Source: Sinomonas notoginsengisoli
GTDB lineage: Bacteria; Actinomycetota; Actinomycetes; Actinomycetales; Micrococcaceae
Reading direction: 5' to 3'
Assembly (NCBI RefSeq): GCF_021554725.1
Contig: NZ_JAIZDP010000012.1
Coordinates: 21,969-85,968, forward strand
DNA: 64,000 nt
Shown: piece by piece, positions 9,402 through 17,265 of the stretch
Layout: every line of letters starts with the position of its first letter
Position numbering within the stretch: the stretch's first letter is position 1
Translations under genes and position numbers: made by a program
Notes under the pieces: generated by a model
What the model saw: the letters and a program-made list of their open reading frames with translations, nothing else
What the model was told of the DNA's origin: nothing
Database searches by the model: none

Positions 9402-9721
9402 TAGATTGACCCCCGCACAGGAGTGACCAATCCGGCGTCGTGGTGATTCAGGGTTGGAGCGCCAGGCCCACGGCTAGTCGCATGTAGCCGCTGACGCTCG
9501 CCCTCTACTGTCGCGGTGGCCGTCGGCGTTCCCAAGCGCCCAAGGCGCTCGACCTGGGCGGCGCCTGCGCCTTTGCACACAGCTCGGAGGCGAGCCGAGA
9601 CCGCACTGGCTTGGCCGTCGGCATGTGCGTCGGGGGCGGTTGTCCTTCTCATGCAAGCCACGCTATACGGCTCATCCGACATTCTTGCCGAACGGCACGG
9701 TGCCCCGATCCGTTGAGTCAA
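9401..9721 (-). CDS. Possible small leader ORF coupled to the methyltransferase
   Basis: An ORF of up to 106 codons from TTG 9721, or shorter from an internal ATG (MSDEPYS). Its TAA overlaps the methyltransferase ATG as TAATG, the coupling style used throughout this operon, which is the main reason to list it. The protein is arginine- and alanine-rich and shows no helix-turn-helix, Vsr or toxin motif that I recognise. It could be a regulatory leader or chance open frame in GC-rich DNA. Confidence 0.3.
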   Translation of the reverse strand: MTQRIGAPCRSARMSDEPYSVACMRRTTAPDAHADGQASAVSARLRAVCKGAGAAQVERLGRLGTPTATATVEGERQRLHATSRGPGAPTLNHHDAGLVTPVRGSI

Positions 9722-10149
9722 GCGGTCGTGACCGTAGAGCGGGTCCCTGCTCCTCTCAGCCCCGGGGTATCGCCGGTGGCGCTGCTGTTCAGACCACCAG
9801 CTGGGTTGCAGGTGAGAGGCACATTTCTTGTCGCGTGAGTGCCCCGATCTGCGTCGGGGAGGCGTTGGGAGTCACGGACGGATGGTGAGGCTTCCTCGGC
9901 AGGAACGTGATGAGTCCCATAGGTTCCGCTGCTGCCTCCCCAGGAGGTGTTGTCTGGGCCTGCCCACTCCCTGATGGCGACCAGCGCGACAACCGTCGCC
10001 AGCTCGCTAGGCGACGAGAGGGACGACGCAGGTTTCGCGCAGGAACTCCCTGAAGCTGGATCCACGATGAGCACGCGCGAGCACAATGGACTTGGCCAAA
10101 TCATTCGACCCGGGAACCACTTACGCCGTACCTGCACCACCCGCGCCGC
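9722..10149. other. Gene-poor stretch at the edge of the defence island
   Basis: About 430 bases between the methyltransferase leader and the broken HNH gene. Minus-strand frame 9718-10140 is open but its translation resembles nothing I know and has no good ribosome site. The promoter of the minus-strand defence operon should lie here, but I could not pick convincing -35/-10 boxes. Composition changes across this stretch, so it may hold an island junction. No tRNA or clear attachment repeat was seen. Confidence 0.3.
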
Positions 10150-11050
10150 ACCACCGCCAACCGCCCGCTCGCCCCCTCCGCCTTCCTGGCCGCCTCCGTC
10201 GCCGTGGCGGGCCTCGCGACGGCGACGGCCGCGGCCGCCCAGGCGGCCGGCGTCGTCCCTCAGACCACGACGACCATCACCTACACCGCACCGAACCCGG
10301 AACCGGCCTACGGCACCGAGGCCGCGGCCCTCCTCGAGACGATCCCGGTCAAGGGCCGCGCGCTGAACACGGGCTACGACCGCTCCCAGTTCGGCCCGGC
10401 CTGGCTCGACGCGGACGAGAATGGCTGCGACACCGCAACGACATGCTCAACCGCGACCTGACGGACATCACCTACGTCACGTCCGTCCCCTGCACCGTCG
10501 CCTCCGGCACCCTCGCCCACCCCTACACCACCACGACCATCGCGTTCCTGCGCGGGGTGGGTACGAGCGACGCGGTGCAGATCGACCACGTCGTCGCCCT
10601 CTCCGACGCCTGGCAGAAGGGCGCCCAGCAGCTCACCTACTCCCAGCGCGTGGCCCGCGCCAACGACCCGCTCAACCTCCAGTCCACCGACGGGCCCACC
10701 AATGAGCAGAAGGGCGACGGCGACGCCGCCACCTGGCTGCCGCCGAACACCGCCTTCCGCTGCGCGTACGTCGCCCGCCGGGTCTCGGTGAAGGCCACCT
10801 ACAGCCTCTGGGTCACGCAGGCCGAGCACGATGCCATCGCCGGCATCCTCGCCCAGTGCCCGGGCCAGCTGGCCCCGACGGACCAGCCCGACCCGGCCGC
10901 GCCGCCCGCCCCCCGCCCCGGCGCCCGCGCTCCCGACCGTCACCCCGGGCGCGTACTGCAGCACAGCCGTCGCCCAGGGCGTGAGCTCCATGGGAGCTCT
11001 CGACACGTGCAAGACCTCGGCCACGGACACGCGGCTGCGCTGGGCGACAG
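10150..11050 (+). pseudogene. Frameshifted secreted HNH (DUF1524/GmrSD-like) nuclease
   Basis: Three frames must be joined to rebuild one protein. Frame 1 gives an alanine-rich secretion signal (FLAASVAVAGLATATAAAA) and reads to GCDTA near 10440. One missing C there (ACC-GC where ACC-CGC is expected) moves the reading to frame 2. Frame 2 carries the HNH core IDHVVALSDAW, then NDPLNLQ and the WLPPN segment. A second shift in the C-rich run near 10910 returns to frame 1 for a cysteine-bearing tail (TPGAYCSTAVAQ). No good start codon sits in frame 1 upstream of the signal, so a third lesion is possible. The intact family is a common secreted nuclease of actinobacteria. Either a real pseudogene or homopolymer sequencing errors; two lesions in C-runs keep the second option open. 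Confidence 0.75.
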
Positions 11051-11086
11051 TAGACTGCGCATTCCGCCCATCTGCCTCCGGAAACA

Positions 11087-11119
11087 GAGGAGGGCCCGAT
11101 CAAAGACCGGGCCCTCCTC
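11087..11119. terminator. Bidirectional hairpin terminator
   Basis: A perfect 12-bp stem (GAGGAGGGCCCG with CGGGCCCTCCTC) around a 9-base loop lies between the end of the plus-strand HNH remnant and the end of the minus-strand transporter. There is no T-run on either side, as is common in high-GC actinobacteria. Position between convergent genes suits termination from both sides. Confidence 0.75.
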
Positions 11120-11128
11120 GGCGCTTCC

Positions 11129-12499
11129 CTATGCCTGGACAGCCTCCTTGGCTCCTTTGGGTGCGGTGGTATCGGCCGCCGTCAGGCTCCGACCCTTGGA
11201 CTCCCGCGTCAGCAGCGTGGCGACAATGCTGACCGCGCAGATTGCGGCAGTGAAAAGCGCCACCATGCCGTAGTTGTTCCCGTTGCCGGTGGCCAGAATG
11301 GACACTGCGATCAGCGGCGCAAAGCCCGAGCCGAGCGTTGACCCGAGCTGGTATCCGAGCGATGCTCCCGAGTACCGGGCGCCCGTCCCGAACATTTCCG
11401 AGATGAAGGACGCGAGGGGTCCGAAGATGGCCGAATGCACGAGCGCGTTGCCGATCAGCAGTGCCACGAGGCACAGCCACCCGTTCCCGGTGCTGAACGC
11501 ATAGAGCATCGGGTAGGCGAAGACGAGACCCACCGCGGACCCTCCGATGATCACCGGCCGGCGGCCGATTCGGTCGGAGAGCGAGCCGAAGAACGGCATC
11601 GACACGACGTGGACCACGGCGGCAACCGCCTGAATGGCGAGGGCGTCCGCAACAGAGACGCCGTTCTGCGTCATCATCGTCAGGGCGAACGTGCCCATGA
11701 GTGCGAGGTAGACGAAAGCACCCACCGAGCTGAGGGCCGAGAGCACGACTGCCCTCGGGTACTTGGTGAGGACGGTCCAGAGCGGGGCGCGAACCTTGCC
11801 GGCCTTATTCGCCTCGGCCGTTTCGATCATCTGCTTGAACAGCGGCGATTCCTGGACGGACATCCGGATCCACAGGCCGACGGCGACGAGGACAGCGCTG
11901 AAGAGGAACGGGATGCGCCAGCCCCAGGCGAAGAACTCGGCGTCGGTCATGAAGAGCCGCACGATGAACACAAGACCCGTCGAGAGCAAAGTCCCCGTGG
12001 CCGCCCCGACGTTCGCGATGCTCGAGGCGAAGCCCCGGCGGCCGGTGGGAGCGTGCTCGAGCGCGAGCAGCGCTGCGCCGCCCCACTCGCCGCCCACCGC
12101 GATCCCCTGCACGATGCGCAGCACCACCAAGAGGATCGGCGCGAGGACGCCGATCGACGCTGCTGGGGGGATGAGCCCGATGAGAACGCTCACGCCGCCC
12201 ATGAGCGACATGGTGATGACCAGCATCGACTTGCGGCCAACCTTGTCGCCGAAGTGACCGAAGATCATCCCACCGATCGGCCGTGCGACGTAGCCCACTG
12301 CGAGGGTGGCGAAGGACGCGAGAAGACCGCCGAGTTCCCCGGTGCCCGCGAAGAAGACCTTCGAGAAGATGCCAAGGCTTGCGATGACTCCGTAGAGCAG
12401 GAAGTCGTAGTACTCGATGGAGCTGCCCAGATACCCGGACAGGATGACCCTCTTGAGCCGGGGTGAGAGTTTGCGGCTCTCCTTGGTGCTGGTGACCAC
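11129..12499 (-). CDS. MFS transporter, metabolite:H+ symporter (MHS) family
   Basis: A 12-segment membrane protein of the MHS branch of the major facilitator superfamily (ShiA, ProP, KgtP relatives), which imports organic acids or osmolytes with protons. Family signs are GSSIEYYDFLLYG in the first membrane helix, RPIGGMIFGHFGDKVGRK between helices 2 and 3, and RIVQGIAVGGEWGGA in helix 4. The start is set at GTG 12499, 10 bases after a GAGGAG box, which leaves a 22-residue tail before helix 1. An upstream ATG at 12535 would give 468 aa. It ends just before a strong terminator and stands alone, so its substrate cannot be inferred from neighbours. Confidence 0.9.
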   Translation of the reverse strand: MVTSTKESRKLSPRLKRVILSGYLGSSIEYYDFLLYGVIASLGIFSKVFFAGTGELGGLLASFATLAVGYVARPIGGMIFGHFGDKVGRKSMLVITMSLMGGVSVLIGLIPPAASIGVLAPILLVVLRIVQGIAVGGEWGGAALLALEHAPTGRRGFASSIANVGAATGTLLSTGLVFIVRLFMTDAEFFAWGWRIPFLFSAVLVAVGLWIRMSVQESPLFKQMIETAEANKAGKVRAPLWTVLTKYPRAVVLSALSSVGAFVYLALMGTFALTMMTQNGVSVADALAIQAVAAVVHVVSMPFFGSLSDRIGRRPVIIGGSAVGLVFAYPMLYAFSTGNGWLCLVALLIGNALVHSAIFGPLASFISEMFGTGARYSGASLGYQLGSTLGSGFAPLIAVSILATGNGNNYGMVALFTAAICAVSIVATLLTRESKGRSLTAADTTAPKGAKEAVQA

Positions 12500-12632
12500 G
12501 ATGTCAGAACTCCTCAGGGATGCGGTATGACCCATCGAGCCTATGGACTGCGCTTATCCATGAGAAGTACTCATTTTGGCTTCATTGAGACTAGTTGGAT
12601 ATCAAATAGGCGGGCGGTCGACGGCGGCGCCG

Positions 12633-13685
12633 TCACCAGCCGCTGCGCGTCGGCGTGTGCCCCTCCCGCACGTCCTCGGGCATGGCCATCTCCGCCCGCA
12701 GGCCGAGGAGCCGGATCGGCCGGCCGGGCTCGATCTCGCCGGCGAGGTTTAGCGCGCGGGCGAGGACCTTCTCCCGGTCGGAGGTCTCGGGGACCTTGCG
12801 CGCGTGCGTCTTGGTGGTGAATGGCGCGTACCGGACCTTCAGCGTCAGACCCACCACGGGCCGCCCCTCGGCCGCCACGTCCTCCAGGACACGCGCCGCC
12901 AGCTCTCGCACGGCCTCGTCCACCTCGCGGGGCTCGGTCAGGTCGCGCTGGAAGGTGGTCTCCCGGCTGTGCCCGCGCGCGGTCCACGGGGTGTCGTCGA
13001 CCACGCTGCTGCCCTCCCCGCGGCCGAGCTGCGCGTACCAGGGGCCCATCCTCGGGCCGAACTCCGGGACCAGGTCCTGCGGGTCGGCCGCGGCCAGCTC
13101 CGCGACCGTGCGGATACCGAGCTTCGCGAGCCGGGCCGAGACCTTCGCCCCGACACCACAGCTCCCGCGTGGGGCGCGGGCCTATGACGTCGAGCCAGTT
13201 CCCAGCGGTGAGGCGGAAGACGCCGGCCGGCTTGCCGAAGGACGAGGGTGTCGCCGATCCCCACGCTGCAGCGCAGCCGCGTCCGCTCCAGGATGGCGGC
13301 CTGCAGCCGCCGCGCGTACGCCTCCGGGTCCTCGGTCTCGACGCCCACGAAGGCCTCGTCCCAGCCGAGCACCTGCACGGTCGCGACGGGCTGGGGCGCG
13401 CAGGGTGGCCATGACCGTCTCGGAGGCCGCGAGGTAGGCCTCGTGGTCCACCGGCAGGATCACCGCGTCCGGGACCTTCCGAGCCGCCATCCGCAGCGGC
13501 ATCCCGGATCCCACGCCGAAGGCGCGGGCCTCGTAGGACGCTGTGGAGACCACCGCCCGCTCCGTCGGGTCGCCCCGGCCGTCGACGATGACCGGCCGGC
13601 CCGCGAGCTCGGGCCGCCGCAGCACCTCGACGGCGGCGATGAACTGGTCGAGGTCCACGTGCAGCACCCACAGGCTTCCGCCCAC
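12633..13685 (-). pseudogene. dinB: Broken dinB (DNA polymerase IV) copy
   Basis: Remains of a Y-family translesion polymerase, read against the intact copy at 31205-32278. The N-terminal part (WVLHVDLDQFIAAVEVL) is in one frame. A one-base insertion near 13396 (GGGG for GGG) shifts it. A 20-bp deletion near 13239 removes the residues between GIGDTLV and FGKPAG. A two-base loss near 13165 (CTGTGGTGTC for CTGTGGGGTGTC) shifts it again. The last 138 residues, from GPWYAQLGRG to the TPTRSGW end, are intact and very like the paralogue. Three independent lesions including a 20-bp loss argue for a true pseudogene and against sequencing error. The catalytic N-terminus and little-finger domain can no longer be made as one protein. 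Confidence 0.9.
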
Positions 13686-13765
13686 GGCACCAGTGTGGCG
13701 ATGCGTCTCTGGCAGCGCTAAGCCCCTTGGCTGAATCCGGCGGGCGAGACATCGCGGTCGATCAG

Positions 13766-14770
13766 TCAGTCCTGATTGCTGAAGGCGGCGTCGAAGGAGG
13801 CCGTACTGGGGGCGAAGTCGAACTTCTTCAGGGCTGCCAGGGCTTCGGGGGCGCCCGTGAGGCGGTCCATGCCGGCGTCCTCCCATTCGACACTGATGGG
13901 GCCGTCGTAGCCGATGGCGGTGAGCGCGCGGAAGCAGTCCTCCCAGGGGACGTCGCCACGGCCGGCGGAGACGAAGTCCCAGCCGCGGTGCGGGTCGCCC
14001 CAGGGCAGGTGGGAGGAGAGGATTCCGGCGCGGCCGTTGCCCATGCGCATCCGGGTGTCCTTGCAGTCCACGTGGTAGATCCGGTCGGCGAAGTCGGTGA
14101 CGAATGCCACCGGGTCGAGGCCCTGCCAGAGCATGTGGGAGGGGTCCCAGTTCAGCCCGAACGCCTCGCGGTGCCCGATGGCCTCCAGGCTCTTCTGGGT
14201 GGACCAGTAGTCGTAGGCGATCTCGGAGGGGTGGACTTCGTGGGCGAACCGGACGCCGCACTCGTCGAAGACGTCCAGGATCGGGTTCCACCGCCTTGCG
14301 AAATCCTCGTAGCCAGCGTCGATGACCTCGGCTGGGACGGGCGGGAACATCGCGACGTACTGCCAGATCTTCGATCCGGTGAATCCGACGACCGTCCGGA
14401 CACCGAGGGCCTTGGCGAGGCGGGCGGTGTCCTTCAGGTCCTCGGCGGCGCGGGTGCGCACGCCTTCCGGGTCGCCGTCGCCCCAGACTTTGGACCCCAC
14501 GATGGCCTGATGGCGGAAGTCGATCGGGTCATCGCACACCGCCTGGCCCTTGAGGTGGTTCGAGATCGCCCAGAGCTTCAGCCCGTGCTTCTCCAGGATC
14601 CCGAGCCGCTCGGCAATGTACGCCTGGTCGTCCCACCTGGCGGCGTCGAGGTGCTCCCCGGAGACGGCGATCTCGAGCCCGTCGTAGCCCCACTCGGCGG
14701 CGTACCGGGCCACCTCCTCTAGGGTCAGGTCGGCCCACTGGCCGGTGAACAGGGTGAACGGGCGGGGCAT
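13766..14770 (-). CDS. Sugar isomerase/epimerase-like TIM barrel, probable LgdB-type enzyme
   Basis: A 334-aa xylose-isomerase-like TIM barrel of the AP-endonuclease 2 superfamily. Metal-site features are EVHPSE (Glu and His), LNWDPSHMLWQG, HVDCKDTR and the late VEWED glutamate. ATG 14770 is chosen because AAGGAGG sits just upstream; earlier in-frame codons lack one. It is the last gene of the LacI-controlled operon. In the published levoglucosan route LgdB1 and LgdB2 of this superfamily perform beta-elimination of 3-keto-levoglucosan and hydration to 3-keto-glucose. This gene and the TIM barrel at 16436-17254 are the two candidates; which does which step cannot be told from sequence. Confidence 0.85.
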   Translation of the reverse strand: MPRPFTLFTGQWADLTLEEVARYAAEWGYDGLEIAVSGEHLDAARWDDQAYIAERLGILEKHGLKLWAISNHLKGQAVCDDPIDFRHQAIVGSKVWGDGDPEGVRTRAAEDLKDTARLAKALGVRTVVGFTGSKIWQYVAMFPPVPAEVIDAGYEDFARRWNPILDVFDECGVRFAHEVHPSEIAYDYWSTQKSLEAIGHREAFGLNWDPSHMLWQGLDPVAFVTDFADRIYHVDCKDTRMRMGNGRAGILSSHLPWGDPHRGWDFVSAGRGDVPWEDCFRALTAIGYDGPISVEWEDAGMDRLTGAPEALAALKKFDFAPSTASFDAAFSNQD

Positions 14771-14796
14771 TGCTCCTCCTTGGCTGGGCGGGGTTC

Positions 14797-15126
14797 TCAA
14801 TTCACGGGGGTGATCGCGGTGACGGTGAACGGACCGGCGAGCAGGTCCAACGAGATGCGCACGAATCCTTGGACGTGGGCCTGCTCGTTGTGGCCGTCGA
14901 GGTCGGCTTGGCTGTCCCAGCCCTCAATGAGGACGAATCGCTCGTCACACGCGTACACGCTGTATTCGAGGCAGCCTTGGTCCTGGCGGCTCGTCTGCTG
15001 GAGGTCCTGGAGAGCGGCCCGGAGCTCGGCGGTGCGGCCGGGTTTTGGCGTGAAGACCGGCATCAACCAAACTTCGCGCGCCCCCGATGTCTGCTGGTTT
15101 GGCGCCTGTGGGGAACGAGGTGTCAT
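14797..15126 (-). CDS. Small antibiotic-biosynthesis-monooxygenase (ABM) domain protein
   Basis: A 109-aa ferredoxin-like-fold protein of the ABM/YgiN type. Family signs are KPGRTAELRAALQDL, the GCLEYSVYACDE strand, FVLIEGWDS and HVQGF. ATG 15126 follows AGGAGG at good spacing. It lies inside the levoglucosan operon, between the last TIM barrel and the LgdA-like gene. Such proteins act on quinols or serve as small accessory or dimeric binding proteins. No cofactor motif is visible and its role in sugar breakdown is unknown. Confidence 0.8.
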   Translation of the reverse strand: MTPRSPQAPNQQTSGAREVWLMPVFTPKPGRTAELRAALQDLQQTSRQDQGCLEYSVYACDERFVLIEGWDSQADLDGHNEQAHVQGFVRISLDLLAGPFTVTAITPVN

Positions 15127-15198
15127 GTTTCCTCCTGATGGGGGAAGGGGTGAGGAGCGGCGGTGCGCCCCGCCCCTCACCCCCTGCGCCGTTTCCTG

Positions 15199-16380
15199 CT
15201 AGCCCGCGAGTTCGGCCACGCGTGGTACGTCGATCCATTCGCCCTTCGCCGACGAGGCCACAATGGCCTCGTCAATGAGCGAAGTCTGGTACCCGTCGGC
15301 GAAGTTTGGGCTCACGCTGCCTTCTTCGGAGATGGCCTTGAAGAAGTCATGCGCCTCGATGATCTTCGTCTCGCCGTACCCGATGCCCAGGGCCGGGATG
15401 GGCCAGAGGCCCTCGCCGTACGGGTGTGCGGGGCCTGTGTAGACGGTCCGGAAGCCGCGGCGGTCGCCGCCGTCGGACGCGAAGCAGACCTGGAGCTCGT
15501 CCCGGCGCTCGTAGTTGAAGACGATGCTGCCCTCGGTGCCGTGGATCTCGAAGGTGATGAAGTTGTTCCGGCCCCAGCCGTTGCGCGTGGCCTCGATCGA
15601 GCCCACGGCCCCGTCGGCGAAGCGGATCATCGTCATGACCTCGTCGTCGACATCGACCTCGCCGCGCGGGCCCTCGCCGCCGCGGACGTTCCCGAGCGCG
15701 TCGGCACCGCCGGTCTGCAGCGGCCGGTCCGGGATCCAGGTCGAGAGCAGCGAGCTGACCGAGGCGAACTCGCCCACGAGGTAGCGGGCCATGTCCACCA
15801 CATGGGTGGCGATGTCGCCGAGGGCGCCGGAGCCGGCGATCGACTTCTGGAAGCGCCACGAGAGCGGCGAGTCCGGGGAGGCGCTCCAGTCCTGGAGGTA
15901 GGTGCCCCGGAAGTTCAGGATCCGCCCGATCGCGCCCTCCTCGATGTACTTCTTGGCGAGGGCGACGGCGGGGGTGCGGCGGTAGTTGAACGCCACCATG
16001 TGCACGATCCCGGCATCCTTGACCGCCTCGTACATCGCCTTGGACTCCTCAGTGGTGCGGGCGAGCGGCTTCTCGCAGATGATGTGCTTGCCCGCCTGGG
16101 CGGCGGCGATCGCGATCTCGGCGTGGAGGTGGTTCGGGGTGGCGATGTCGACGACGTCGATCGCCGGGTCGTCCACGATGCTGCGCCAGTCCGACGTCGA
16201 CTGCTCGAAGCCGAAGCGGCGCCCGGCCTCGGCGGCGAGCTGCTCGTTGGCCTCGGCGATCGTGTGGCGGACGGGGATGGCCGGCGCCGGCCAGAAGAAC
16301 ATGGGCATGGCGGAGTAGGCGAGGGAGTGGGCCTTGCCCATGAAGCCGCCTCCGATGAGGCCGACGTTGAGGTTCTTCAC
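15199..16380 (-). CDS. lgdA: Gfo/Idh/MocA dehydrogenase, probable levoglucosan dehydrogenase
   Basis: A 393-aa NAD-dependent sugar dehydrogenase that would oxidise levoglucosan at C3. The N-terminal Rossmann motif is GLIGGGFMGKAHS, followed by IATPNHLHAEI and the catalytic-lysine motif EKPLA. The C-terminal domain has GSGALGDIATHVVDMARYL. The sequence agrees closely, all along its length including the MPMFFWPAP insert, with the Pseudarthrobacter levoglucosan dehydrogenase as I remember it. Flanking genes supply the other steps: two TIM barrels, a second Gfo/Idh/MocA enzyme and an importer. A scyllo-inositol or other keto-glycoside role is the main alternative, made less likely by the specific similarity. 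Confidence 0.88.
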   Translation of the reverse strand: MKNLNVGLIGGGFMGKAHSLAYSAMPMFFWPAPAIPVRHTIAEANEQLAAEAGRRFGFEQSTSDWRSIVDDPAIDVVDIATPNHLHAEIAIAAAQAGKHIICEKPLARTTEESKAMYEAVKDAGIVHMVAFNYRRTPAVALAKKYIEEGAIGRILNFRGTYLQDWSASPDSPLSWRFQKSIAGSGALGDIATHVVDMARYLVGEFASVSSLLSTWIPDRPLQTGGADALGNVRGGEGPRGEVDVDDEVMTMIRFADGAVGSIEATRNGWGRNNFITFEIHGTEGSIVFNYERRDELQVCFASDGGDRRGFRTVYTGPAHPYGEGLWPIPALGIGYGETKIIEAHDFFKAISEEGSVSPNFADGYQTSLIDEAIVASSAKGEWIDVPRVAELAG

Positions 16381-16435
16381 GGTGATCAGTTCCTTCTCGG
16401 TGGTCAGGGTTGGGGTCAGAGTCGGGGCGGCGAGG

Positions 16436-17254
16436 TTACGGGAGGAGCTCTTCGAGGTACCTGCGGCTGGCCTCGGCGGCAGCGCGCGGGTCGCCGTCGT
16501 ACTCGTCCAGCTCGACCATGAGCCAGCTGTCGTAGCCGCTCTCCTTGATCGCCTGGACGATGTCCGGGAAGTCCAGCTCGCCCTGCCCGAGGGGCAGGAA
16601 CGCGAACGGGTCCCGCCGGAAGTCCTTGAGGTGGACGTGGCGGATCCGCTCCGAGTACCTGCGGATGACGGCGGCCGGGTCGGCGCCCCCCGCGGCGAGG
16701 TGCGCGGTGTCCGGGCAGAAGCCGATCCGGGTTAGGCCCATGAGCCGCTCCAGCTCGTCGGGGCTCTCCACGATCGTGGTCAGGTGCGGGTGGTAGCTCG
16801 CCGAGAGGCCGAACTCCTCCGCGATGTCCGTGACCCGGTCCAAGGCCTCGCCGAGCCGGCGGTACTCCTCGTCCGTGGTCCCGGCCGCCCGCCGCGCGCC
16901 GCCGCCGACGACGAGGCGCTCGGCCCCGAACTGGGCTGCGAGCTCGGCGGCGCGCCGGATGCGGTGCAGCTCGTCGGGGAGGATGTCCGCGTAGATGAAG
17001 TTCGCTCCGGTGTAGACGCTCACGAGCTGCACGCCGGCCCGGTCCAGGATCCCGCGGAGTTCCTCGGGCCTCTCGGCGTAGTCGGCGAGGTTCCCGTCGA
17101 ACATCTCGACGCCGGCGTACCCGGCGGCGGCGATGTCCGCCACGGCCCGGTCCATGGGCCCGTGGGTGAGGTAGAAGAGGTCCTTGACGCTCGTCACCCC
17201 GACGGGATGGCCAACGACGCCGCCCCACGTAATGGTGCAGTATCCGAGTTTCAT
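16436..17254 (-). CDS. IolE-like sugar isomerase/dehydratase TIM barrel, probable LgdB-type enzyme
   Basis: A 272-aa TIM barrel of the xylose isomerase-like superfamily, related to inosose dehydratase. It starts MKLGYCTITWGG and has GVEMFDGN early, GFCPDTAHLAAGG in the middle, HVHLKDFRRDP and a late MVELDEYDGDP. ATG 17254 is preceded by a GAAAGGCC-type site; upstream codons belong to unrelated open frame. It lies between the two Gfo/Idh/MocA genes of the operon. In the levoglucosan pathway this class performs elimination or hydration on 3-keto intermediates. The assignment rests on family and context. Confidence 0.83.
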   Translation of the reverse strand: MKLGYCTITWGGVVGHPVGVTSVKDLFYLTHGPMDRAVADIAAAGYAGVEMFDGNLADYAERPEELRGILDRAGVQLVSVYTGANFIYADILPDELHRIRRAAELAAQFGAERLVVGGGARRAAGTTDEEYRRLGEALDRVTDIAEEFGLSASYHPHLTTIVESPDELERLMGLTRIGFCPDTAHLAAGGADPAAVIRRYSERIRHVHLKDFRRDPFAFLPLGQGELDFPDIVQAIKESGYDSWLMVELDEYDGDPRAAAEASRRYLEELLP

Positions 17255-17265
17255 GATGAGGCCTT

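Noticed and set aside
9401..9721. Small ORF upstream of the methyltransferase as a Vsr mismatch endonuclease
   Set aside because: Vsr genes often accompany m5C methylases, but none of the Vsr catalytic or zinc motifs appear in any frame of this stretch.
9718..10140. 140-codon minus-strand ORF in the gap beside the HNH remnant
   Set aside because: Its only support is being open; the start context is poor and the translation shows no domain or secondary-structure pattern.
15163..16521. Long plus-strand open frames opposite the sugar operon (also 17293-18672 and 19434-20951)
   Set aside because: All lie antisense to genes with clear catalytic motifs and have low-complexity translations.
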